Assembly: GCA_035515235.1 (NCBI GenBank)
Contig: DATJBS010000042.1
Coordinates: 7,973-71,972 of the forward strand
Source: JAMLHH01 sp035515235
GTDB lineage: Bacteria; Bacteroidota; Bacteroidia; Chitinophagales; JADIYW01
DNA length: 64,000 nt
Direction: 5' to 3'
Under the pieces are notes generated by a model. That model worked only from the letters and a program-made list of their open reading frames with translations, did no database searches and was not told the DNA's origin. Below, piece after piece: positions 18,087 through 26,851 of the stretch (positions are counted from its first letter, which is position 1; each line of letters opens with the position of its first letter). Made by a program: the position numbers and the translations under genes.

Positions 18087-19850
18087 ATGAAAAAAACTAC
18101 TGAAAATCTTCCAGTTTATGCTGAAAACGTAGAATGGAAAGTGGCCAAACAAATTTATGATAATTGGGATGTGTTAATCAATAATTTTTTAGACTTGACA
18201 CAATATGGTAAAGAATATTTTGAAGATAAAAGGTTTAAAGAATTATTCGGTTTAGCAGTACAGCGGTATAAACTTTATGGAGTAATGGCTGCTGAGACTT
18301 ATACTGTAATAGAATCTTTATTAGGAGATAAACTATTTGATATTGAATCTTGGGAGAAAATTAAACACTATTATGCGCAATTAATTCATAATAGATACGA
18401 TAAGCCCAATACTGAAACTTTCTATAATTCTATTTCAAGAAAAGTCTTCAATCAAGTCAGTGTAGGATTTACAGAAAGATTTGAGTTTTTTAATAATGAA
18501 GATTACCACGTCATAGAGTTTACCGAACCTAAAGTATATAGAGAAATTACTGTTCATAAATTGACAGCTGATGTTTTTAAAGATATTTTACTCTCTTTAG
18601 ACTTCAATGTAGCATGGGAAGATATCGATAGAGATTGCAAAAATATCATGGACGAATTGACTCCGACGATGATATTTCAAAAAAATAATCTCTTTTTAGA
18701 TTCTATCGAATTAGTCAATACTATTTTTTACAGAAATAGAGGAGCTTTCGTAGTCGGTAAATTACGATATAGAAGGTGGGTGATGCCTTTTGTAATTGCT
18801 ATTCTGAATGAAGAAAAAGGATTGTTTGTAGACGCCTTTGTCAATAATGCATCTGACATCAGTATCATGTTCAGTTTTACGCGCTCGTCATTTATGGCGA
18901 ATACACAGAAGCCCGTAGAGCTGATAGATTACCTCAAAACGATTATGCCATTCAAGCCTATGTCTGAATTGTATGACGCCATCGGATATTTCCGGAACGG
19001 TAAGACGACGATGTATCGAGATCTGATGAATTATGTAAGAAATTATGATGACAAGTTTATCATAGCTCCAGGAATCAAAGGGATGGTCATGAGCGTATTT
19101 ACATTGACAAATTATCCATTTGTATTCAAAATCATCAAAGACAAATTTGATAACCCAAAGAATGTCACCCGAGATCAAGTTGTCAATAAATACAAAGACG
19201 TAGAACTGAATGATAGAGTAGGTCGTATGGCGTATGCGCATCAATTCGAACACCTTAGATTTCCAAGACATTTTTTCTCAGATGAATTAATTGAAGAACT
19301 CCGAACTGTAGCTACTAAATCAGTCACAATCGAAGAAGATTACGTGATCATAATGCATTGTTATATGGAGCGTAAAATGGAGCCGCTCAATCTATATTTA
19401 GAGAAGGCTAGTTTGGTCGAATCTTGTAAAGCCATGGTAGATTATGGTAATTGTATCAAAGAATTAGCGAAAGCCAATATATTTCCCGGAGATTTACTAC
19501 TCAAAAACTTTGGAGTGACTCGACATGGGAGAGTGATTTTTTACGATTATGATGAGATTTGCGATGTGACAGATTGTAGATTTAGAAGATTACCAGAAGC
19601 ATTAGAAGGCGAAGAACTTCATGGACACGAATCGATGTTCTCAGTAGATCCATCAGATGTTTTTCCTGAAGAGTTTAAAAATTTCATGGTTCCAGATGGA
19701 CCTGTTGGAGTGGTGTTTATGCATGAACATGCTGATATTTTCACTTCAAAATTTTGGCGACAAATTCAAAGAGACATCAATAAGGGAGAGTATTTAAGAT
19801 TTTATGCGTATCCTATACACACAAGATTTAAAGATCACAGAAATGATTAA
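18087..19850 (+). CDS. aceK: Isocitrate dehydrogenase kinase/phosphatase
   Basis: 587-residue bifunctional enzyme that phosphorylates and dephosphorylates isocitrate dehydrogenase to divide carbon between the TCA cycle and the glyoxylate shunt. The length fits the family (E. coli AceK is 578). The regulatory N-terminal half and the C-terminal kinase fold are both present: PGDLLLKNFGVTRHG, then the metal-binding DYDE (487-490) followed by a C-x(4)-C-R-F segment, the DVFPEEFKNF block, and the family C-terminus with FW and HTRF. The gene is alone: aceA and aceB are not in the window. AceK is best known from Proteobacteria. Confidence 0.93.
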   Translation: MKKTTENLPVYAENVEWKVAKQIYDNWDVLINNFLDLTQYGKEYFEDKRFKELFGLAVQRYKLYGVMAAETYTVIESLLGDKLFDIESWEKIKHYYAQLIHNRYDKPNTETFYNSISRKVFNQVSVGFTERFEFFNNEDYHVIEFTEPKVYREITVHKLTADVFKDILLSLDFNVAWEDIDRDCKNIMDELTPTMIFQKNNLFLDSIELVNTIFYRNRGAFVVGKLRYRRWVMPFVIAILNEEKGLFVDAFVNNASDISIMFSFTRSSFMANTQKPVELIDYLKTIMPFKPMSELYDAIGYFRNGKTTMYRDLMNYVRNYDDKFIIAPGIKGMVMSVFTLTNYPFVFKIIKDKFDNPKNVTRDQVVNKYKDVELNDRVGRMAYAHQFEHLRFPRHFFSDELIEELRTVATKSVTIEEDYVIIMHCYMERKMEPLNLYLEKASLVESCKAMVDYGNCIKELAKANIFPGDLLLKNFGVTRHGRVIFYDYDEICDVTDCRFRRLPEALEGEELHGHESMFSVDPSDVFPEEFKNFMVPDGPVGVVFMHEHADIFTSKFWRQIQRDINKGEYLRFYAYPIHTRFKDHRND

Positions 19851-19959
19851 CTTTTTGAAGGGTTGACTGTTGTAGTAGATATAGTTATTCCCGTTTCTGT
19901 GGATAAATAACTTTCATTTCATTTTTAATTCATGGTATTTTTAACTGACTCAAACAGTT

Positions 19960-21843
19960 ATGGCTGAAGCAATTTACGAAGAAGATAATATTAGAACACT
20001 CGATTGGCGGGAGCATATAAGAATCCGACCGGGGATGTATATAGGTAAATTAGGAGACGGTTCTTCTCCTGATGATGGTATTTATGTATTGTTGAAAGAG
20101 GTGATAGACAACTCCATCGATGAGCACATGATGGGGCACGGTAAACAAATTGACATAGAGATAAAAGACGGAAAAGTTTCTGTAAGAGATTACGGTAGGG
20201 GTATTCCTCTAGGAAAAGTAATTGATTGTGTGTCCAAAATTAATACCGGCGGGAAATATGACTCTAAAGCGTTTCAAAAATCTGTAGGATTGAATGGAGT
20301 AGGTACAAAAGCAGTGAATGCATTGTCTTCTTCATTTACAGTAAGTTCTATCAGAGATGGCCAAATGAAAAAAGCTGTTTTTGAAAAAGGTATTATTATT
20401 GAAGATAATCCACTAGAAGTTACAGATGAGAAAAACGGAACAGCTATCGAGTTTTTTCCAGACAAATCTATTTTTAAAAATTATTCCTACGTTCAAGAAT
20501 ATATTCAAGAACAAATAAAATACTATGCCTACCTCAATGCAGGTTTAGTCGTCAGTTATAACAACAAGAAGTTCGTCTCAAAAAATGGTTTGTTAGATTT
20601 ATTAACTGACAAATCTGATGATGCACAGTTGAGATATCCTATTATTCATTTAAAAGGAGAAGATATAGAAATCGCTTTGACACACGGTAGTCAATATGGT
20701 GAAGATTATTATTCTTTTGTGAATGGACAGTATACTATTCAAGGGGGAACGCACTTAGCAGCATATAGAGAAGCTCTCGTGAAAACATTGAGAGAGTTTT
20801 ATAAAAAGAACTTTGATACAGCAGATATCCGTCAAGCCATTGTGGCTGCAATAGCGATTAGAGTTCAAGAACCTGTTTTTGAATCTCAAACCAAGACCAA
20901 ATTAGGTTCTCAGAATATGGCTCCTGAAGGAGAGTCGTTAAAATCTTTTGTAAATGATTTTGTCAAAGAAAAATTAGATCCATTTTTACACAAAAATCCA
21001 CAAGTCGCAGAAGCTTTACTCAAGCGTATCCAACAATCAGAGAGAGAGCGCAAAGACATGGCAGGTGTGCGTAAAATCGCAAACGAACGTGCAAAATCAG
21101 CTAATCTTCACAATAAAAAATTGAGAGATTGTAGGGTGAATTACAATAATGAGAAGCATCCTAGACATCTTGAAACGACTTTATTCATTACGGAAGGCGA
21201 TTCCGCGAGTGGATCAATCACCAAAGCGAGAGATGTAGAGACACAAGCAGTATTTAGTTTGAAAGGTAAACCTTTGAATTGTTATGGTCTGACCAAAAAA
21301 ATTGTCTATCAAAACGAAGAATTTAATCTTTTGCAACACGCACTCAATATTGAAGAAGATATAGAGAACCTCAGATATAATAAGATAGTAGTAGCAACAG
21401 ATGCCGACGTAGATGGGATGCATATCCGATTGCTTTTATTGACTTTCTTCTTACAATTCTTTCCAGATGTTGTGAGAAAAGGACATTTATATATATTAGA
21501 AACGCCTTTATTTAGAGTTAGAAATAAACAAGAAACAATCTATTGTTATTCTGAATTAGAAAAGAGAGCTGCGATAGCAAAGTTAAAAGGCAAGCCAGAG
21601 ATTACAAGATTTAAAGGATTGGGAGAAATCTCACCTGATGAGTTTGGTGGTTTTATTGGAGAAGATATTCGCCTTGAACCAGTAGTAATGAAAAAGGAAG
21701 TCAAAATTGATGAGATTTTATCTTATTACATGGGGTCTAATACTCCCGATCGACAAGTATTTATTATAGATAATCTCAAAGTAGAGAAAGACGAAGTTAA
21801 AGAAGAGCTTGTAGAAGAAAATTTAGTAGAAATAGCAGAATAA
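19960..21843 (+). CDS. parE: DNA topoisomerase IV subunit B (ParE)
   Basis: 627-residue type IIA topoisomerase ATPase subunit. It has a GHKL ATPase domain (VIDNSIDE, then DYGRGIP and GLNGVGTKAVNA), a transducer domain, and a TOPRIM domain with EGDSASG (412-418) and the metal site DADVDG (481-486). The C-terminal TFKGLG-like segment is FKGLGEISPDEF. With ParC it decatenates daughter chromosomes. In many Bacteroidota parC lies next to parE, but here the next gene is rseP. The short length and lack of a long insert favour ParE over GyrB. Confidence 0.9.
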   Translation: MAEAIYEEDNIRTLDWREHIRIRPGMYIGKLGDGSSPDDGIYVLLKEVIDNSIDEHMMGHGKQIDIEIKDGKVSVRDYGRGIPLGKVIDCVSKINTGGKYDSKAFQKSVGLNGVGTKAVNALSSSFTVSSIRDGQMKKAVFEKGIIIEDNPLEVTDEKNGTAIEFFPDKSIFKNYSYVQEYIQEQIKYYAYLNAGLVVSYNNKKFVSKNGLLDLLTDKSDDAQLRYPIIHLKGEDIEIALTHGSQYGEDYYSFVNGQYTIQGGTHLAAYREALVKTLREFYKKNFDTADIRQAIVAAIAIRVQEPVFESQTKTKLGSQNMAPEGESLKSFVNDFVKEKLDPFLHKNPQVAEALLKRIQQSERERKDMAGVRKIANERAKSANLHNKKLRDCRVNYNNEKHPRHLETTLFITEGDSASGSITKARDVETQAVFSLKGKPLNCYGLTKKIVYQNEEFNLLQHALNIEEDIENLRYNKIVVATDADVDGMHIRLLLLTFFLQFFPDVVRKGHLYILETPLFRVRNKQETIYCYSELEKRAAIAKLKGKPEITRFKGLGEISPDEFGGFIGEDIRLEPVVMKKEVKIDEILSYYMGSNTPDRQVFIIDNLKVEKDEVKEELVEENLVEIAE

Positions 21844-21966
21844 TACCATAAAACACACAGAGCATATTGAAATATTCAATGCATTAAGTTGTCTTAACTC
21901 CTTTATATGGTTAAGTACAAAAATATTTCAGTATTTTCGCACTCTTTAAAATAAGATCAATAAAAA

Positions 21967-23337
21967 ATGGAAGATATATTAATTAGAGCAGGTCAGTTCT
22001 TATTGAGTTTGACACTACTCGTTTTCTTACATGAAATGGGGCATTTTATCCCCGCTAAGTTATTCAAAGTAAGAGTTTCCAAATTTTATGTGTTTTTTGA
22101 CTTCCTCTTTCCTTTACCTAAAGTTTTAAATTTTTCTCTTTTTAAGAAGAAGATAGGAGAGACAGAATACGGTATTGGATGGTTTCCATTAGGCGGTTAC
22201 GTCCAGATAGAAGGCATGGTAGACGAAAGCATGGATACCGAAAAGTTAAATCTTCCACCAGAACCTTGGGAATTTAGATCTAAACCGGCTTGGCAGAGAT
22301 TGATCATTATGGTCGGCGGAGTTGTAGTCAATATTGTAGTAGCTATGATTATTTATAGCGGCATACTCATGTATTACGGACAGACGTATTTACCCATGAA
22401 AAATGCTACCAATGGTATCATGATAGTGGATTCATTAGGATACGAACTAGGATTTAAAGATGGAGATAAAATCATATCAGTCAATCAAAGACCAGTAGAA
22501 AAATTCAATGAGTTTACTAAAACATTGCTGATTGATGAAGCAAAAACAATTGAAATCATCAGAAATGGTGTAGATACTGCACTTCAAGTTCCAACAGGAT
22601 ATGTATCAAAAGTGTTGAGCAATACAGCAAAAACTAAAAAACTCAGCTTAATAGAACCACGTATTCCTGTGGAGGTAGCTGCATTAGCTCCAGGATTCAA
22701 TGCCGAGAAAGCAGGATTAGAAGTTGGAGATAGAATTGTAGGAGTGAATGAAAGACCTACTTATTTCTATGACGAAATGGTCAGAGAATTCAAAGCTAAT
22801 AAAGGACAAGAAGTAGAATTGCAAATAGTAAGAGCAGGTGAAAATGAAAACCTTAAAGTGCAAGTAGACTCTAACGGCACTATCGGAATCAGACCAGAAG
22901 TCGACCTTTCAAAATACTATGACATTGCTACTGTAAAATATACTCCATTACAAGCGATTCCAGCAGGAATTAACTTAGCAGTGACTTCATTGACAGACTA
23001 TGTCAAACAAATGAAATTGCTCTTTAATGGTACTGCAAAAGTCAGTGAATCAGCAGGAGGATTTATTTCTATAGCTAAGATATTTGGTACAGAGTGGGAT
23101 TGGTTTAGATTTTGGAATATGACAGCGATGATTTCTATCATTTTAGCTTTCATGAATATTCTACCTATTCCAGCTTTAGATGGCGGTCATGCGATGTTCA
23201 TCATTTATGAAATGATTTTCAGAAAACCACCTCCGTTGAAATTTATGGAGTATGCACAGATGGGCGGAATGATTTTCTTGTTATTTGTAATGTTATATTT
23301 CAACGGATTAGACTTTTTTAGAGAGTTTTTCAAATAA
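21967..23337 (+). CDS. rseP: RIP metalloprotease RseP (site-2 protease)
   Basis: 456-residue intramembrane zinc protease. TM1 carries the active-site HEMGH (His22, Glu23, His26). Two PDZ regions lie in the periplasm (about 145-210 and 225-300). A late transmembrane segment has the LDGGH motif (404-408), whose Asp completes the zinc site. A final helix closes the protein. It cleaves membrane-anchored anti-sigma factors and remnant signal peptides. An ECF sigma factor occurs at 46.9 kb, but no anti-sigma gene is adjacent to it, so no link can be drawn. Confidence 0.93.
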   Translation: MEDILIRAGQFLLSLTLLVFLHEMGHFIPAKLFKVRVSKFYVFFDFLFPLPKVLNFSLFKKKIGETEYGIGWFPLGGYVQIEGMVDESMDTEKLNLPPEPWEFRSKPAWQRLIIMVGGVVVNIVVAMIIYSGILMYYGQTYLPMKNATNGIMIVDSLGYELGFKDGDKIISVNQRPVEKFNEFTKTLLIDEAKTIEIIRNGVDTALQVPTGYVSKVLSNTAKTKKLSLIEPRIPVEVAALAPGFNAEKAGLEVGDRIVGVNERPTYFYDEMVREFKANKGQEVELQIVRAGENENLKVQVDSNGTIGIRPEVDLSKYYDIATVKYTPLQAIPAGINLAVTSLTDYVKQMKLLFNGTAKVSESAGGFISIAKIFGTEWDWFRFWNMTAMISIILAFMNILPIPALDGGHAMFIIYEMIFRKPPPLKFMEYAQMGGMIFLLFVMLYFNGLDFFREFFK

Positions 23338-23351
23338 AAAAAATAGAACTC

Positions 23352-23381
23352 TTGTGTGAAATAGATTTATTTCTATATTTG
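23352..23381 (+). promoter_or_regulatory. Promoter of tRNA-Leu
   Basis: TTG at 23352-23354, a 19-nt spacer and TATATTTG at 23374-23381, 32 nt before the tRNA 5' end. It is one of the best matches to the Bacteroidota consensus in the window. Confidence 0.82.
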
Positions 23382-23413
23382 CACCACGTTAGCACATACG
23401 TCAGAGTTTCTAA

Positions 23414-23493
23414 GCGGAAATGGCGGAATTGGTAGACGCGCACGACTCAAACTCGTGTACTTAGGTGTGAGGGTTCGATTCCCTCTTTCCGCA
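23414..23493 (+). tRNA. tRNA-Leu (anticodon CAA)
   Basis: Class II cloverleaf: acceptor stem GCGGAAA / TTTCCGC, D-arm, anticodon stem CACGA/TCGTG-like with loop ACTCAAACT (anticodon CAA at 23448-23450, reads UUG), a short variable arm, and the T-arm GAGGGTTCGATTCCCTC. No CCA is encoded (ACA follows), as in most Bacteroidota. It has its own promoter and terminator. Confidence 0.96.
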
Positions 23494-23502
23494 CATCCAC
23501 TG

Positions 23503-23530
23503 AAAACCTTACAATTTATTGTAAGGTTTT
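23503..23530 (+). terminator. Terminator of tRNA-Leu
   Basis: Stem AAAACCTTACAA / TTGTAAGGTTTT around the loop TTTA, followed by seven T. Strong rho-independent terminator 9 nt after the tRNA. Confidence 0.92.
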
Positions 23531-23714
23531 TTTATTCCTAGCATTCCTCCAGCAATAGATTACTTTCAAGTGTTTTTTTTTATTTGGGCAGCATTTCCGG
23601 CTTTCGTTCCATCTTCTCTACTTCCTCTTTTTATCGGAAGCAGAGTGATATTCCACTCTATCCGGGCTGCGGTGCAGAGCCAAGGAAGCCAAAGGTTGTG
23701 AGAGACTCTGGATA
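23531..23714. other. Gene-free stretch, less AT-rich, start of the repeat block
   Basis: No convincing gene. The part at about 23590-23710 is noticeably richer in G and C than its neighbours and contains short self-complementary pieces. Only one copy is in the window, so it cannot be shown to be a repeat here. Open frames across it look like readings of repeat DNA rather than proteins. Confidence 0.4.
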
Positions 23715-23830
23715 GTCATAGCGAGCTTGTTCCGCGTAGTCATTGCGGACTGAATCCGCGTTGTCATTGCGGGCCTGTTCCGCAATCTCTAAAGCATTAT
23801 AATAAGATTCTGAAACGAGTTCAGAATGAC
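23715..23830. repeat. Palindromic repeat block, family A/B (copy set 1)
   Basis: Modules of the form GTCATTGCGGnnTTGnnCCGC (arms GCGG/CCGC) repeated three times, then the module ATTCTGAA-N5-TTCAGAAT followed by GAC. The same two modules form the large blocks at 52.6, 55.2 and 58.8 kb. Translation gives the low-information frame containing SELVSES and IAEQARND, which is a product of the repeat. Confidence 0.85.
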
Positions 23831-23878
23831 AGTTCCGGTTAATGACAGAGTCGATCGTAGACTGTATTCTATAAATGA

Positions 23879-23951
23879 AATCCCGTAGGGATGACATTTT
23901 GGTAAAATTTTTGTAATGTGATATAAAAAATCCCAGAGGTATGACATTTTT
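23879..23951. repeat. Short repeat pair ATCCC-N3-GGGAT-GACATTT
   Basis: Two copies about 50 nt apart of AAATCCCGTAGGGATGACA, the second degenerate (AAATCCCAGAGGTATGACA). The first is a small perfect palindrome. A third palindromic family within the same gene-free block. Confidence 0.7.
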
Positions 23952-24047
23952 ATGCATTGCATTTTTTTATGAGATTGCTTCGTTTTTCGCAATGACGTAG
24001 TATAAACAGTTATTGTGGGCTTGTAGCGCAATCATTATAAGATATAA

Positions 24048-24300
24048 AAAAGCATTCGTGAAATGCGCCGTAGGTGCACAAGCTTTGTAACAAAAAACCT
24101 CAAGCGATAACCGTGTGCCGTAGGTACACAACTTCTATACTATGAAATTTATCATGAAAATATGTTTAGCCTCTACGAGACAATTTCTTTCTATAATCGT
24201 AATTTTCTATCAAGCTTGAGTATCTAATGCACTCTATATCTTTAAGTTATAATTACATGGATATGCTTTTTGCCATACGGTTTCAATCGTGGGTATATAG
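24048..24300. repeat. ~250-bp dispersed element, copy 1
   Basis: Highly similar to the copy at 24407-24657 over the whole length, including many identical 15-30 nt stretches. Within it are near-palindromes TGCGCC-GTA-GGTGCA and GTGTGCC-GTA-GGTACAC near one end, and a terminal hairpin related to CCACGGT-TTCA-ACCGTGG at the other end (degenerate in this copy). No open frame spans it. Non-autonomous mobile element is the best guess. Confidence 0.75.
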
Positions 24301-24406
24301 ATACTAGTACTGAATCAAAAATAAAGTCAGATTTCTTATTCTTACCTAAAGTCGTTTGAATGTAATCTCGTCATTGCGAAAAACGAAGCAATTTTTTCAA
24401 AAATTA

Positions 24407-24657
24407 AAAAGTTTTCGTGAAATGCGCCGTAGGTGCAATAGCTCTGTAACAAAAAAACCTCAAGCGATAACCGTGTGCCGTAGGTACACAACTTCTATAT
24501 TATGAAACTATCTCGTAATTATGTTTTGTCTCTACGAGGCAATTACTTTCTGAAATGGTGATTTTCTATTAAGATTGAGTGTCTAATGCACTCTATATCT
24601 TTAAGTTATAATTACATGGATATGTTTTTTACCCCACGGTTTCAACCGTGGATATGC
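24407..24657. repeat. ~250-bp dispersed element, copy 2
   Basis: Second copy of the element at 24048, in direct orientation, with the intact terminal hairpin CCACGGT-TTCA-ACCGTGG (about 24634-24651). It ends about 6 nt short of the mutA stop codon at 24663. It therefore sits exactly behind mutA, where the terminal hairpin could also act on the mutA transcript end. Confidence 0.75.
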
Positions 24658-24662
24658 AATTA

Positions 24663-26381
24663 TTATTCAATACCCAAAACCTCTAAAATATTCTCCAAGG
24701 TACCTAAGACATCGCAACCTTCATAAATACTAAAATCCACAGTATCGTTTTCGCTCTTGCCTGCAAGAATTATGATGGTGTCCTTAGGTGTTACTTTTAA
24801 AGCTTCTGGAATAAAAGTCTCCCAACTAGCATTATCACTACACAATACAATGATTTGTGGTTGAATCTCTTGAATTTGATTAATCACTCCATTCCAATCT
24901 TCGGGATTTTCAGATTCGTAAGAAGGGATGCCTGCAGTAGCTAAGAAATTAAAAGCAAAAATAGCACGAGCTTTTCTCATAGATACCGTTCCGGACTCCC
25001 ACAAAAATGCTTTAGGAGTGCTTCCAGTAACTTCTTGATAGTTTTGCATTCTTATTCTCAGTCTTTCAAAAGGTTCTGAAATTCTGTAAGTCTGAAGAGT
25101 AATAGAGTTTTCTTCTTTTTCTGCAAGAGATGGGAGAGGATTTGCACCATCGAGGATATTTGGATATTGATTAGTTCCCAACATGACTAGCTTTCTATTG
25201 GCAGCAGCTTTTTTCAAAGATAAGCGGTGTCTATAGATGAAAAATTCTGGAATAGCTTTCCCTACAAAAGATCGGACATAGCCTTGATATTTTTCTATGG
25301 ATAAAAAAACATTCCAAGCAGGACTTTTTAAATCTTGAATCAATTGTTCTACATAGAAGCTTCCTTTAGTTGGGTCAAGGTTTTTATCTAGATAGGATTC
25401 TTCTAAAAGTAAATGTTGGATATTTCTTGAAATTCTTTGACTGAAATCATTTCCTTGATAACTGTCATACGGATGAATCATGACAGCTTCTGCGCCACCT
25501 AAGATTGCGCTAAAGCCCTCAGTAGTGAGTCGCAAGATATTAGTTGGAGTGTCTAAATTGCTTCTGTATATTTCTGCGCTTTCTGCTAAAATTTTAATTT
25601 CTGCACCTTCGTACTGATCAGCGATAATATTGGCTAAATGACGGAGGACTTTTATTTTTGCTATTTCAAAAAAGAAGTTAGGACCTATTGCGGTTCTGAT
25701 TAGAATTGTACCTATGCTATTAGATGGGATATTTGCTTGTTGTAATTGATGTAGATTTTCTTGTAATGCAGCAAGTATAAATGCGATTTCATCAATGATA
25801 TGTCCTCCGCTATTTTTGTAGATAGAACCATCTATACTTAAAATTCCCCAAGAAGCTTGGAGTTTTTTTCTGATTTCTATCCATTTTAATAAAGATTCAG
25901 AGTCATATTCTTTGGACTTTCCAAGATGCAATTCATTCAAAGGATTTATTCCTAAATGAATAGAGTTGTTTTTGTGTTTTTCTAAGTATGGTATTTGATC
26001 ATCTGTCCAAGCTATATTTTGAAAACTCATGGAAGCATATTCTAACTGAATATCTTTCGCTACTTGCTCTATATCTATTGTATCACCAGTACCTATAAAA
26101 TGAATGTGTGAAGCTCCACCTAGTAGATTTTTTAAAGCTTGTTGATTGGCATCTTTTGAAATATGGATAGGTGCAGTAATCTGCCATTGAGCGGAATCTC
26201 TATAAGAATTTAAAGATTGCGCTTTTTGATCCGTATAATAAGGTTGTACTTTTATATTTTCTGGACTCGTCCAAACTAAGGTGTCATCATAGTCTTTGCC
26301 TTTCAAATCTTGAATAATTTTCTCTTTCCAAGCTTCAGGTGATATTGAATCTAATTTTGCAAAAATCTCTTTATTGGACAT
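24663..26381 (-). CDS. mutA: Methylmalonyl-CoA mutase small (beta) subunit
   Basis: 572 residues. It has the TIM-barrel acyl-CoA-binding domain of methylmalonyl-CoA mutase (TEGFSAILGGAEAVMIHPYD, SFYVEQLIQDL, and the RISRNIQHLLLEES block) and a degenerate C-terminal B12-type domain lacking the cobalamin-binding DxHxxG, as expected for the non-catalytic subunit. With MutB it interconverts succinyl-CoA and methylmalonyl-CoA. MutB is normally next downstream in Bacteroidota. Here the stop is followed by the repeat block instead. The start ATG is 4 nt after a TATATTTG box. Confidence 0.88.
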   Translation of the reverse strand: MSNKEIFAKLDSISPEAWKEKIIQDLKGKDYDDTLVWTSPENIKVQPYYTDQKAQSLNSYRDSAQWQITAPIHISKDANQQALKNLLGGASHIHFIGTGDTIDIEQVAKDIQLEYASMSFQNIAWTDDQIPYLEKHKNNSIHLGINPLNELHLGKSKEYDSESLLKWIEIRKKLQASWGILSIDGSIYKNSGGHIIDEIAFILAALQENLHQLQQANIPSNSIGTILIRTAIGPNFFFEIAKIKVLRHLANIIADQYEGAEIKILAESAEIYRSNLDTPTNILRLTTEGFSAILGGAEAVMIHPYDSYQGNDFSQRISRNIQHLLLEESYLDKNLDPTKGSFYVEQLIQDLKSPAWNVFLSIEKYQGYVRSFVGKAIPEFFIYRHRLSLKKAAANRKLVMLGTNQYPNILDGANPLPSLAEKEENSITLQTYRISEPFERLRIRMQNYQEVTGSTPKAFLWESGTVSMRKARAIFAFNFLATAGIPSYESENPEDWNGVINQIQEIQPQIIVLCSDNASWETFIPEALKVTPKDTIIILAGKSENDTVDFSIYEGCDVLGTLENILEVLGIE

Positions 26382-26385
26382 ACTA

Positions 26386-26393
26386 CAAATATA
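26386..26393 (-). promoter_or_regulatory. -7 element TATATTTG abutting the mutA start codon
   Basis: Minus-strand TATATTTG, four bases (TAGT), then the mutA ATG. It predicts a leaderless or near-leaderless mRNA. The -33 box is not evident. Confidence 0.6.
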
Positions 26394-26587
26394 GTAAATA
26401 GGAACGTTTTAATAATTGTTTCAATTTGAATTATATTGATTCTTCAAAAATCCATTAAGATATATTAATAATAAATTTATCTTTTAAATTTTTCATAAAA
26501 CCCTTAATTTTTTGCAAAGTTTTGATTTTTTGACTTGCGCTTATTGAGGAAGTGGTATAGATTAAGGTTAATTAAAAACAAAATATT

Positions 26588-26776
26588 ATGACAACATCAC
26601 AAGAATTAGAAGGAAAATGGGACCAATTAAAAGGTAAGATCAAACAAAAGTATGCTGAACTTACTGATGACGATTTGAAATTTGCTGAAGGTAAATCAGA
26701 AGAACTTTGGGGAAGACTTAAAGAAAAATTAGGGAAAACTAAAGAAGAAATCAGAAACGAAGTTGGTGATATGTAG
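26588..26776 (+). CDS. CsbD-like stress protein
   Basis: 62-residue, highly charged, helical protein of the CsbD family: GKWDQLKGKIKQKYAELTDDDL and the GRLKEKLGKTKEEI block. Members are general-stress or envelope-stress inducible. The molecular function is unknown. It starts at ATG 26588 and ends before a clear bidirectional terminator. No TAnnTTTG box was seen upstream, which may mean an alternative sigma factor. Confidence 0.88.
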   Translation: MTTSQELEGKWDQLKGKIKQKYAELTDDDLKFAEGKSEELWGRLKEKLGKTKEEIRNEVGDM

Positions 26777-26803
26777 TATTCGCAAGAAAACTATATAACC
26801 AAA

Positions 26804-26828
26804 AAGAGGATGTATGTTACATCCTCTT
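26804..26828. terminator. Bidirectional terminator
   Basis: 11-bp stem AAGAGGATGTA / TACATCCTCTT around a TGT loop with A and T runs at each side. It lies between the convergent CsbD-like gene and the secreted nuclease-fold gene. Confidence 0.9.
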
Positions 26829-26851
26829 TTTTATTGCCTATAAGTCAAAGA

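Noticed and set aside
23658..24031. Two overlapping minus-strand frames of 80-99 codons
   Set aside because: They read through the palindromic repeat modules (frames such as SELVSES and IAEQARND). Similar frames appear wherever the repeat occurs, and there is no start site or domain.
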